DNA of 64,000 nt from Scalesia atractyloides (lineage: Eukaryota > Streptophyta > Magnoliopsida > Asterales > Asteraceae): the NCBI GenBank assembly GCA_947069175.1, contig CAMTDV010000018.1, positions 41,676,869 to 41,740,868 on the forward strand. The letters are read 5' to 3'. Below the pieces are notes generated by a model. That model was not told where the DNA came from and searched no databases. It was given only the letters and a program-made list of their open reading frames with translations. Positions 20,927-31,905 of this stretch are shown one piece after another. The position numbers were made by a program, and so were the translations under genes. Positions within the stretch are counted from its first letter, which is position 1; every line of letters starts with the position of its first letter.

Positions 20927-23900
20927 ATGTATCACGCTGACAAGTCTATTTGTCCGTCGTTGAAGGAATATGACAGCATTTTGAAGTTTCTTGAAGATAG
21001 TCATATTCGTCTTGCAATTACTGAGCGCACTATATCTTATCGATCTCATGTTATTCACTTCTGGATGAACGCGAATCTAAGTGCTGATAAGAACACAATC
21101 TCTTCTACAGTACAGGTTGGTGATGAGATAAAGCCGATTAAAGTTACTGAAGGTGATATTCGAAGAATTTTGGAGCTTAAAGATAAAGAAGATGATCCGA
21201 TTCATCTAGATGAGAAGATGGTTCGCGGATGTTTCTTCTGCATGGGTTATAAGGGGAGTGTGAATAAACCAACGCTGAAGAAAGGGGAAGTGCCAAAACC
21301 TATAAACTTTTGATGCATGCTCTAATTCACACGTCCAGCCATCGCAAAGCCGGGTTAGATGATGTTCAATATTATTTGGATAGCATGGCAACAACGCTTA
21401 TTTTGAAGAAGCCGTTCAATGTTTCTAAGATGGTGTTCGTTCACATGTCGAAGAATATGGAGGATTCAAGATTGTGTTTATATCCAAGATTTATTCAGAT
21501 GCTGATCGATGAGAAGTATCCCAACATTGCTCGAGATCTGAATGACGTTCTTTATTTGGTTCATCTCGACGAAACCACATTGAAGAAGCTTATCAAGTTT
21601 CAGAAACAAGCTTCAGCTCCTATTACCAAACCAGTATTCAGAGCAATTAAAGATTCAGATTATGTATCACCACCTGGAAACAAATGGAGAAAAGAAGGGA
21701 GCGATGACGAAAATGAGCTTAAAGCTGAACGAGAGTGGTTTAAAGAATTCAAACCTAAGGCAAGAAGTGAATGGTTTTTGAAAGATGAAGTTGATAAACC
21801 AAAGAAAAAGCGAGCGTCAAAGAAAGTTGAGACATTGCTTGTTGATGAAGAGGAGACTGAGAATATTGAGGCAGTGGCTGGATCTAGCACTGCAGTCATT
21901 AATGAAAGTCAAGAAACGGTGAAAACGACACAAGAAGAAGTAATTTCTGCTACGTCTGAAAATGAGGAACCTGATAAAGAGCCTAAAAAGACAGAGGCTG
22001 AAATAAGAGCAGAAAAAGAAAGGAGACTTGATGTAGATTTTGATCCGAATGCAGAAACAGAATCTGATGAGGAGAGGCCAAAGAAAAAGACTAAAAGAAC
22101 AAAGTCTCCTGCAATCGAAATATCTAAGAAAACTACAGGGTCACCTCACACGAAAGGGAAACGAAAGGCCACGAATGCTCAGAAAGCTGTGAGTAAAAGA
22201 TACAAAAGCAAGATACAAAGCACACAAGAACCTTCTGGTGCTCAGGAGAAAGGAGCAACACAAGAACCTCCTCCACAAGAACCTCCTGTTATCGTTCATG
22301 CTGAAGCAGAAAGGCAAGGAGTTACACAAGAACCTCCTGTGTCTGAATTTATTGAAGTTTTGATCGCTGAATCGCCGAGTGCTCAAAAGAATTCTGCTCC
22401 TGAAAGCTCTACGCCAAAGAAGTCTACACTAAAAGCTGCAACACCAAAAGATTCAACACCCAAGACACCGAGGGGAAGTATGTTTGGTGATATGCCACAT
22501 GGTCCTATAAGTCTTGAAGACTTGGATGAATTTTTCCCTAAAACGAATGCTGAAATGTTAGAAAAGCGTGTGAAGGTTTTGGAAGATAAAGTTGCGCAGA
22601 TTGAGTTAGAAAAGGCTGAGCTTGTAAAGAAGGTAAATCAAAGTGAAGTCGAAAGAGAAATTCTTGATGATAGAGTGAAGGTGCTTGAAAATGAACGAGA
22701 ATATTACAAGGCGTTGATAGAAAGTTTGCAGGACGCCAATGAAAAATTACAAACAGAGATTGCAGAATTGAAGAAAATTCAAGGTCTGAATGATAGAAGA
22801 TTCATCAGATTACAAAAGGTGTTATCCAATAATCTGAATATTGATTTTATCGCCGAATACGATCGTCTGGATCGTCAAGAAGCGAAAGAACATGCTGAAA
22901 AAGAATTGGCTAAGGGTGGTAAAGGGAAGCAGGTAGAGGGAGAAGCCCCTAAATCTACTACAGAGAAATCTTCTGATGTTCCCGAGAAATCTACAGAAGA
23001 TGTTTCAAAAGCTTCTGAGTCTGATATCCAAAAGGTTGACGAATTTGTCAAGCCTTCTGATCCTATTTTCATTACTGAAGAAAAAGACGATGATGAAGCC
23101 GAGAAAGAGGATAAGAATGAGGATGAAGAAGAGGAAGGATATGAAGATTGGAATGTAGGGGATGATGATGACGATTTTGATCAGGGTGATGATGATTTTG
23201 ATTAGGGTGGTACTGGCTTAAAGATAAATCGAGCTAAAGTTTCTAATGAATTTGATATTTTTGATCTGATGGACGATGAATCTAATCGAATGGAAGATAA
23301 AAGCAATGGGGAGTCAGGGCAAAAAGGGCCTTCAGATGATATTGATGTGTTAAATGTTGATCGTTTTGTGAAGCCTATGACTGCAGTACCTACGAAACCT
23401 TTAATACTGATGTTGGAACACAATGTTGAAGAAGGTGAGTTTGTACATAATTATACGAAAGAAGATCTGGCAAAGCTAGTTGAGGCTGAGGTTGAAAACT
23501 GGGAGTTTGATTTTGAGGAGACAATGAATGTCGATACATTTGAGCCAAAAGAGTATCAGTACGAAAGAAGATTCGAAGCTGATGAATATAACCGGGTGAT
23601 TGTTGAAGAATGGTCCTCAGATGATGAAACAGAAAAGAAAGATAAGTATGTTGGTCAGGATTCAGAAAGCTTTCCTACATTCAAAGAAATGTATAAACAG
23701 CTGAATGAAGATATGTTGAAAGATAGGATTTCTGAAGAGTTACGAGAAGGAAAATTCCTAGTCCAATGACCAAAGAGGAGATAGCTGAAGCTAGAAAGAC
23801 CTGGTTCAAGGAGATGCCTCGTGAACGTAAGTTTCAACGTCCACTAGCATTCTTCACCAGAGATAAAAATGTTTCTTTGGGAGATATATTGAGTTGGGAA

Positions 23901-24747
23901 TGGTTTAAGGAGCTCAACGTATATGCAATCAAAAGAGAGTTTGGAGTGCAATACTTCAAATATCTTGCTGATTTAAAGACTTTGCCGTATTGGGATATGG
24001 AAGAGCTAGTGCAAACAGTGAATGTTACTTATCAGATGAAGACAGTTGATCAAATGTTATGGAAAATGATATAGTACGAAGCTGAAAAAGATTGGAATCA
24101 CTGGTAGCCATTTATTCTGAGACGAAGAATAAAAGTTAACAATGTTATAGGAGAAAAGGACATAACGTTGATTATGAAATGTCCTAGAGCCATGAGGAAT
24201 ATGCCACTTATGTCGATCGAACAGAACTTTTATCCTTTATTCAAGTGGTGGCAGATTGATCCAGCTACTTGTGAAGCAGTGATTGTGTTAAAGTTTGAAG
24301 ATCACTTAGATATTGCTAAGGAACGGGTTGAAGTGATGGGTTATTAGGGCATGAGGGGTTATGGAGGACGATAAGGATTCTAGATCCTATGTGGCTTGTG
24401 AACTGCCGAGAGAAGATATCAAAACCTTGTTCTACAACAAGATTGTTTTTGAAGAACATGAAAAGGTACAAGCTATGCAGTTTCAGAAAGTTGTGAATGT
24501 TTGTTATGCGCGAGAAGTAAATTCTGGAAAGATGTGGCAAACGAAGTGGAGGGATCTGGAGAGAGTTGAGTTTTTAAATGAGGAAAACAGAACTGAGGTG
24601 ATTATAGAAAGAATGGAAAAAGCGGTAAGGCAAAGTTCTCTAAGAATGGCTAACTTTAAAAGACCACCACCAACTGATCAAACGCCTGATCCAAAGCAAG
24701 AACGACGAAGGAAGCCGTTCAAGAACTTCTTCGGTCGTGTGCATTAA
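20927..24747 (+). pseudogene. copia A extra 3' ORF ('env-like', coiled coil), broken
   Basis: The first block (20927-21313) has a conserved-looking VIHFWMNANLSADKNTI motif and the second (21310-23205, 631 codons) the VHMSKNMEDSRLCLYPRFIQMLIDEKYPNI motif. Both recur as families next to copia pol genes in Asteraceae annotations, as I recall. A Lys/Glu-rich region with repeated TQEPP follows (22224-22345), then a long heptad-type coiled coil (22540-22785), then an Asp/Glu tail. TAG at 23203 separates the same-frame block 23269-23769; blocks 23766-24074 and 24361-24747 continue in other frames. No signal peptide or membrane segment is visible, so 'env-like' describes position only. Function unknown. 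Confidence 0.75.
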
Positions 24748-24800
24748 TGTTTATATGAAGACAGAGTTTTGAAGACTGATAAAAGACGAAGATGATATCC

Positions 24801-24811
24801 AAGGGGGAGTC
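24801..24811 (+). promoter_or_regulatory. Polypurine tract of copia A
   Basis: AAGGGGGAGTC directly precedes the LTR start TGTTGG at 24812, the expected plus-strand primer for copia elements. Confidence 0.85.
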
Positions 24812-25210
24812 TGTTGGTGCATAATGTCTATGTCTTAGTCTTGTATCAAGTCTGTATTGTATAGAGCTGGATAGGCTAGGTTAAGGAGTATTTATGAAGA
24901 GTCTTAGTCAAGTTCGCCCATATGATAACATGTTAGAGCATGTTCGGCCGAACTTGCATAGGCAAGTTCGGGAGAACTTACACATGTTGGGCCGAACTTG
25001 TAATCCTATAAATACCTAGCTTGTTTGTCTCATTTGTAACTTTGGCATTGTAGAGGCGAAGCTCTATTAGTCTGTAATCTGAAGTTTAATCAATGAAACT
25101 GATGATTAACTGATTAATTCTTGTCTATTGGTAACACGACATAATATTTTCGCTATTATGGATGTTAGATATCAAATTTAGGTTCCTAAGCATCAAGGAT
25201 CGGTCCTACA
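24812..25210 (+). repeat. 3' LTR of copia A
   Basis: Begins TGTTGGTGCATAATG after the PPT. It has palindromic AAGTTCG/CGAACTT motifs at about 24908-25003 and a TATA box CCTATAAATACC near 25006-25017. The right end is uncertain because the 5' LTR is outside the window: ..GGTAACA at 25136 and ..GGTCCTACA at 25210 are both possible TG..CA closures. Confidence 0.65.
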
Positions 25211-25212
25211 CA

Positions 25213-27918
25213 GATTAGGAAATACGCGAATTGTCGTACTTTCGCACATTTTGCAAAATAGTCCCTGGAGTTACATAAGCATGTTTTTGCCATACCAAAC
25301 CCTTCAAAACTTATTTCTAAGTCATGTAAAGGATATTTAAGGTATGTTTAGCTTGTGTCAATGTTCCGAAGTGTATGTCGTGTTAAACTGATTAGTTTGC
25401 GTAACAGCTTGCAATTTCACTTCTAGAAGCGATTCGAGGTCTAAATTGTACAAGGACTGAAATGTGTGAATGTCACATGTAATTATACAATTCTCGGGAT
25501 TGAAACACAAGATCTCATTGGATTCGAAATTGTTCGGAATTGTACGATGGTTGAAAAGGCACAGATGTTACAGATCATAAGCTCCTTCAGCAAGCTTCTT
25601 TTTATAACTTCTCAATCTCATTCGCCACTTCTGCAGGCATATACTACCCATCATACTGAGCCAAGACCTCATTCCGCAAAAAATAACAATCAATACTCCT
25701 CGCCTTATCTCTCCGTAATCGGCTTCACAAAACCTTTAACCATAACAGAATGACCTTATCTAAGCAAATCAAGCACGTGTCCTTCATACCTAACCAATAT
25801 ATCCGTAATCAAATAAAAAATCACTAATTGAATCTCATGAGACGATGCAGGATGTGCTATGCTTCCTTCTAGCATCAATGCCTTACGACATAACTTGTTT
25901 TTCCTAGGGTTCTTGGAGTATTTGTGAAAGCGTATGTCTGTGTGACAAAACCAAAGTGTTGACTCAACCCAATTACCCAAGCTGACCCGTATTGTTATAA
26001 AAATGCATTGTTATGGTGAGTCCATATTGAATTAAAAATAAATTAGTTAGCAATGAAATTATTACACTGTAGAACAATAACCCATCAAATAAATATGAGC
26101 AGAAAGGTTTCTACCTCAAACAAAGGAATCGCTGTTCACCTTGAAATCAAAACAATAGCTAGCGTAAGAAAAAGAAAGAAAGAAAATGAGACTTCTATAT
26201 GGGTTAGTCGTCCGTATTATCACACATATACACCACATTTGTTAACTACCATAAAAGAGTGAATTATTAAGAATCATGAAAGAAAATATAGTTTCGATAA
26301 TAATTTCTCATAAAAGAAACTCTTTGTAAGATATTATAACAAATGCAAGTTTCAGTTAGTAAAATGTCAATTTTTCTATTAGTTGGAATTTTTGCATATA
26401 CGATACGGTTAAAGGATGCACTCAGAAAAAAAGTTAATTATAAGACATTCACTTGTGGGAAAAAATCTAAGATGTTCTTTGGCCTTGATAAGAATACGAA
26501 GTATTTCGAGTAACCCAATGGCTATGTGAACCTATTCTTCATTGGTAAAGCACTCATAACTCACTTGGCTAACACTCTTGTATGTTCAACTATTGAAATT
26601 CATTCAACATATCAAGGTTGAGACAACATTCATGTTACTACCTAAAACATTATGACCAATATATAATAACCATATACCTTTACTAAATGGCTTAAAAAAC
26701 CGAAATAAAAGAATATTAATAGATAAAATATTACGTGTTAGTCCTTTAGGAATACCACATAAACTTTTGGTTTGTCACCATCTTCCTAATCTTATTACTT
26801 CTTCCCCACATATCTATATTACAATATAATCTTGAAAGTCACTTTCTATATATTCATACGCATAAAGTTTAAACTAATTAGCTGATGAATTGATGGCCAA
26901 AATAAAGTAAAAAATAAAATAAAAATAAAAATTTGCTTGTGAATCAAATGCTTACTTTCAATGTACTTGCTGAATATGTATTAGGATTATAGTTGCAACT
27001 AATATATAACCTGACCCGATACAGCTGACCAAAACTCCTGAACCATTACAGCTGACCAGAACTCCATGTGACGATCTGACCCACGAAATGTTTGCTACAA
27101 GCTAACAAAGAATCCAAGTCGTAGTCTAACCCGCAAGAGGTACCTTTGTAGAGAATTTAATTGAAACTTAAAACCTAAGTTTAAAGGCGAAAGAGATAAA
27201 TAAAATTATTAAAATCACCAGCAAATCAAATCATAAAATAATGTTTTTGGCCTTATCCATGTTATTATATTTGCAGTATAATCGACATTATTCTAAAGTC
27301 ATCTAAGTTTAAACTCTAAAAAGATTAAACATCAAGCAAGAACTTGTGCATCTATCTAATTGCTTTCTAATTAGCATCCTTATGTGCGGGACTTACATGT
27401 AGAAAGTTATAAGCTACCAGAGGACTAAAATGTAGAATATAAAACCTAATCTTTAATAACATTCACTCGTTAAAAAAACTTAATTAGAACAAATAAAAAA
27501 AAAGTCATGTACCTTATTTAAATCTTCATTTTTGTTTTCTATTTATAATAGGAATTTATGTCTTTGATAAATTAAGTCATATTTTAACTTATACAACTTC
27601 ATAGGATGCATATACTAAACCAGAAACCAAAGACTCTAGTAATTTGATCTAAAGTAGTTTTTTTTCTTCTAACAGACCAAACCAATAAAATAAACGAAAC
27701 AAAAATTGCTTACAATATAAGCACGTAAACCAAGCCAACGTAAGGCTTTTAAAGGTTTCGTAAACAAAATATTAAGCAAAAATTGCACATAAAACTCCAA
27801 AATCAAACATCAAGAGCCTTAATCCTTCGGATATCGATACCAAATCATAACATAGCAAAAAAATACGAAAAACTAAAGCACACAAATGTTAGGGTTTACC
27901 TCGAAGCAAAAATAGTAG
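25213..27918. other. AT-rich intergenic DNA, no assigned element
   Basis: About 2.7 kb between copia A and solo LTR 1. No LTR ends, PBS or long reading frame. The only coding-like trace is on the minus strand at 25580-25980 (listed separately). The rest is AT-rich with many short homopolymers. Confidence 0.5.
25580..25980 (-). pseudogene. Possible degraded host coding fragment
   Basis: Minus strand 25980-25756 is open for 74 codons with a well-mixed composition (for example RKALMLEGSIAHPASSHEIQ, then a hydrophobic stretch and ILVRYEGHVLDLLR). Further left another frame reads AQYDG..MPAEVANEIEKL with in-frame stops. I do not recognise the protein. It may be a decayed gene piece or chance. Confidence 0.25.
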
Positions 27919-27923
27919 CAAAG
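27919..27923. repeat. TSD CAAAG (left) of solo LTR 1
   Basis: CAAAG before 27924 is repeated at 30690-30694. Confidence 0.9.
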
Positions 27924-30689
27924 TGTCACACCCTCAATTTTCACTTGCGGAGTTTTACCGCGAGGCGTGTGAAAAAACCAGAATCTGAGACACTAGTACG
28001 TCGAACGACTCTATATGATTTGATAATACGTTTTCCAAAATCATTTGTTTAACCATTCATTGTAGATTTTAAATCGTCTTAGTTAGTTTTCAATCTTTAG
28101 CGGAAGCATTAGTTTTTAAGGTTGAGCGGAAGCATAAAAATAAGTAGAGAAACGGGCGCCAACACAAACGCCAAAACTAAAGAAAAACCCAAAACAATGT
28201 TTGTAAATGAGACTCGATAAAAGGTGTCTTGATCAATGAAAGTGAGTGCACCTAGAGCTCCTAGCGTCCTGAGAAACATGTAAAGAAACAAGTGTCAACA
28301 TTAAAGAAGAGTGAGTTCACAGGTTTTCATAAATTCGTTTGTTCGGATTATAAGTTTGTTTCCCCCGTTATCCCTAACCCGGGATAACGATTTAGTTCCA
28401 TTATTCCCAACCCGGAATAATACTGATAGTTCCATTATTCCTTACCCGGAATAATACTGATAGTTCCATTATTCCTTACCCGGAATAATAACGTTGTTGG
28501 TTCCATTATCCCTAACCCGGGATAATATTGTTGATTCGTAATTAAGTTCAATGTTAACATGTAGGTAGCTAGCCTAAAGTTATGTCACGTAAGTGTCCGC
28601 GATCGAAGCTGACTGTTGTGCCTCCGTGTTGCCAGGCCTATCACTGACTATGGCGAAGTTAGGCCAAATTATTCACCCGTTGACCATACCCGGTCGGCTA
28701 GCGCGACTAGCTCGGATGGGGCTTGTCGGGCCCAGTAGTACTACTTATAATTTCCCCGCTATCTAACCCAATACTAACGATCCGATAGATTGTCGAGGAC
28801 TTGTGTGATATAGCTGCTTAGTGACCATAACGTACATTAACATTAACTAAGTTACCGAATAGTTTAATGACGTTAATTTCGTATAACGTAAAGAGATAGA
28901 GTTGTAGAGTGTATACATGTTTCTCCCCCTGTTGTTTAAAACCGGATAAAATTAGGGGCCGTGAACTCACCTTTAGTTGCTCGGTTAGTGTAACACAGAT
29001 GTAGCAAATGATGGGACCGCTAATTGCATCCTAACAAGTCAATTGATTTAGAGTTAGTGTGTGAACACACCAATACAAACCCTACACATTACTAACACAC
29101 AATGCAGTACATACAATAACAAATCCTAACACTCAATCATGCATGCAAGTATCATCATACCAACATAGTGATTAAACCAACCTATCATGAACACAATCAA
29201 TCCATACAACACTTTGGTACACACATTCGCAAGTTATCAAGTTTCAGCTTATATACTCATAATTAGGCTGTTTTCGAGGATTTTTATAAAATAGTTCAAA
29301 CGTTCCAAAAATTCCAATTATTTTACAGAAGGTGTCAACTATACTGTAGAATTTTATATAAATTTTTCAAGTCCTAACACTTTACCAATTTTTCGTAAAT
29401 ATTAATATACTAGGCTGCAGTCAGATTCGTCGCTTTCTGACTGCAGTCCACGGAAGAATTCATTTAAAAATCACCGTTGGTCCAATTAACAAAATTCCAG
29501 TGGGAGTTTCCCGGAAATTTCCATATCTAGTTGCTGTACAAATTTCATGATTCGACTCCCTACAGATTATTAGATCCGACTTGATAAACATCTAACAAAT
29601 TTTTAGGATATTCACAGCTTTAGTTACTGAACTTAATTGGCCACTTAAAAATATCAAATGACTTCAGAAAAATATGAATCCAGTGCCATTAGAATCGTTT
29701 TTCAAAAATCTACATTTTAGACTTCAGAAAATCCGTTTTTGATAAATAATAACCAAGTTACAGCCAGTTGAAGTTGGCTGTAAACACCATTCAGCATCCT
29801 GATTCAGCACTTTATCACAATCTAACTCACTTAAACCATCGATACATTGAACATATGCGATCAAGAACAGAATTTCCAATCATATACTATCATATATATC
29901 ATACCCATGCAAACCCTAATCATAACCTATAGTTTTTATCAACAAAACGCAGCCTAATGTTTCTAGATTCCGCTAATCATCCTAACCACAAACATCATAA
30001 ATAAATCGGCTAACATAACACTACATTCAAACATATAAATCCGAATGTGATCTTGCAAACAATGATAAATCCTAACCTTTAATAACAAGATCAATGAGCT
30101 GAGACTTGGACAAGAGCCGATTCGGATATGATGAAGGTGATCGCGACCGAGAGCAAAGAGTGAGGAAGACTTGTCGCGACCGAGAGGGGTGTAGCAAGGC
30201 TGTTTGCGACCGGGATGATGAAGGAAAGGCTGCCGTCGGCTGTTTTCACAACTAGGGTTTGTATGTTTTTGTTTTGTGAAACCAAACTCATGCATGTATG
30301 TGTATATATAGCGCAAGGGATGAAGGGAAGGGAAGGGTTTACGGTTGGGATGCTAGCGGCCGCAAAGGGGTTCGGGTGGGTTGGTTTGGGTCTAACACTT
30401 GGTCCTCAAGTTTGGTTAACTCCTTGAGTCGTAAGGCAATGAGGCCGGCTCGTGTCGCGGTTCGGTTCGATTCGTCTATATATTTACTATATATATTTCA
30501 TAACTAAAACAAATCACGAAATCGAAGATCACATAATAATTCACCAACTTATAAACGTTTAATACACATAGCACGTAATTCATTTGACAAGTTCACAAAA
30601 TTATCGTAATTATTTTGAGCGTGCAATTTAAGTCTCCGAATAACCGTGAAGTAGTGCGTTTAAGATATCTGAAAAACCGGGATGTCACA
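27924..30689 (-). mobile_element. Solo LTR 1 (gypsy, Tekay-like ends), 2766 bp
   Basis: Plus-strand ends are TGTCACACCCTCAATTTTC and CCGGGATGTCACA, so the sense strand is minus (TGTGACATCCCGG ... GGGTGTGACA), like other Tekay-type gypsy LTRs. No PBS, PPT or pol lies inside, and a 5-bp TSD flanks it, which indicates LTR-LTR recombination removed the rest. A minus-strand TATA (CTATATATAC, about 30300-30312) fits the LTR promoter. A second copy is at 34397-37236. Confidence 0.88.
28367..28526. repeat. Tandem hairpin array in solo LTR 1 (5 units)
   Basis: Units of about 34 bp at 28367, 28400, 28434, 28468 and 28505. Each has 8-bp arms around a short AACCC-type loop: GTTATCCC/GGGATAAC, ATTATTCC/GGAATAAT (three times) and ATTATCCC/GGGATAAT. 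Differences between units are matched on both arms. Confidence 0.9.
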
Positions 30690-30694
30690 CAAAG

Positions 30695-31237
30695 TAATAG
30701 TGCAGATGATTAAAATTGACTATGTGCGGCCACCCGAACTGCAAAATGGAAGAGTGGATGCCGAAAAACAGACAATAGATTTATATTGATAATGGGTAAG
30801 ATAAATAAGACTAAAAAGCTAGGTAAAAAACAAATGTGCCAAAGAATTTGAAGGGGCTTGAAAATATACACAAGGTCCCAAGCTTTGTATTTACATCTGC
30901 ATAAGATATTTCTTTATTCCTTTAATTAACCTAATTACACTAACATATTACATCTTTGAAAATTTGAAAAAATAAAATAATATAAAACGTAATCATTATA
31001 AATAGAAATACTGTAGGGATATATTTTTTAATCCATATGTCAAAGCAGAGCATCATCAAATACAGATGCTCTTTTTTCTACGGTATTTTTAAGAACAGAA
31101 AAGATAGTGTAAAAAACATCACTATGCACTATAAGTAATTTACATTAAGATATAAGGTTAAGAGAAATTTACATTTGAGCATATTTATCCAAGCAATTGC
31201 TTCCATATACAACTAAAGGTAAATTTTCCAAACAAAA
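30695..31237. other. AT-rich sequence downstream of the minus-strand gene remnant
   Basis: No reading frame, element end or RNA gene recognised. It would be the 3' flank of the gene remnant ending at 31238. Confidence 0.4.
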
Positions 31238-31905
31238 TTACACCTTTTCTTTTTGCAGAGTCCTAAGATAAGACTGGTATTCCCCAAGTTTTATGAGTGA
31301 AAAGTCTTGTTCATCCAGATTACATGTATCTGCAAATTGACTAAATTCAGAGATTTCACCATTAATTTTTTTTTCAGTTTAACTATTTATATCTCTAAAT
31401 TGTTTGATATTTTCTTCTTTTTTAATTCCAAATCTTCTACCAATGGTGTCAATAAAGACTCTGTAATCTAACTGCAAAATAGATTATTGGTTATAATTCT
31501 TGCTATATTATCAATTCAATCAGTTTTTATCAATCATACTCGTTTAAATCTTCAACGAAACGACATAGATGTATCATCTATGCTAACTAATCTAAAATTA
31601 AGAGGATCACTCAAACATGGTAGGGGGAAATAATACAAAAAAAAAACAATGCAAACTTGAATGAAGCGAGTAACAATTTGAATCAAAAGAAAAAAACTAA
31701 AAAAATCTGAAACATACCAGTTGCGATTCAAAAACCGGCGACTGATTAAGGGTTCCAACAGAAAGAGATGCAACCCCTAATGGAAGAACAAAGGAATGAT
31801 GAATATAGATCTAACAAAAACAACTTCATAAACGAAATAAGAACACTTAAATTACTTGAAAGAATCAGGCATACAGGTGCTGGTGGCGGCGTTCGTTAAG
31901 CCCAT
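31238..31905 (-). pseudogene. Decayed three-exon host-type gene, minus strand, function unknown
   Basis: Three consecutive exons with canonical splice sites can be read. Exon 1 is 31905-31856 (ATGGGCTTAACGAACGCC; donor GTAATT). Exon 2 is 31776-31718 (acceptor TTCCATTAG; frame reads VASLSVGTLNQSPVFESQL; donor GTATGT). Exon 3 is 31471-31238 (acceptor TTTTGCAG; starts LDYRVFIDTIGRRFGIKK and ends LRTLQKEKV then TAA). Exons 2 and 3 join in frame. Two lesions exist: one surplus base at the exon 1-2 junction and an in-frame TAA near the middle of exon 3, after which the same frame stays coding-like to the end. Expected product about 110 residues, hydrophilic and likely helical. I do not recognise the family. 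It could be a recent pseudogene or a gene whose exon 1 differs from my reading. Confidence 0.5.

Larger units (their letters stand above)
1..25210 (+). mobile_element. Sirevirus-like Ty1/copia retrotransposon (copia A), interrupted, 5' LTR outside the window
   Basis: The order gag - protease - integrase - RT - RNase H identifies Ty1/copia (Pseudoviridae-type) rather than gypsy. A very long gag, a large spacer after RNase H, an extra coiled-coil ORF and a final PPT plus LTR match the Sirevirus lineage, which is known for an additional 'env-like' ORF. The left LTR and PBS are not visible, so the element starts before base 1. A 10.96 kb gypsy element sits inside the RT; without it the visible internal region is about 13.8 kb. 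Several frameshifts and stop codons show it is old and not autonomous. Confidence 0.85.

Noticed and set aside
21660..22386. Ser/Phe-rich minus-strand open blocks opposite the copia A extra ORF
   Set aside because: They arise from the complement of Lys/Glu/Asp-rich codons of the extra ORF.
20927..24747. True retroviral envelope gene
   Set aside because: No signal peptide, transmembrane segment or cleavage site is visible; the protein is acidic, Lys-rich and coiled-coil.
28367..28526. CRISPR array
   Set aside because: The spaced repeats are self-complementary throughout, the 'spacers' are also repeated, no cas genes exist, and the context is plant retroelement DNA.
30297..30507. Small plus-strand genes at the right end of solo LTR 1
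   Set aside because: They overlap the LTR promoter and TATA region, have no homologous open frame in solo LTR 2 and show no motif.
27924..30689. Complete non-autonomous element with its own short LTRs rather than a solo LTR
   Set aside because: No internal PBS or PPT and no repeated ends were found; the ends match those of long gypsy LTRs and the TSD flanks the whole unit.
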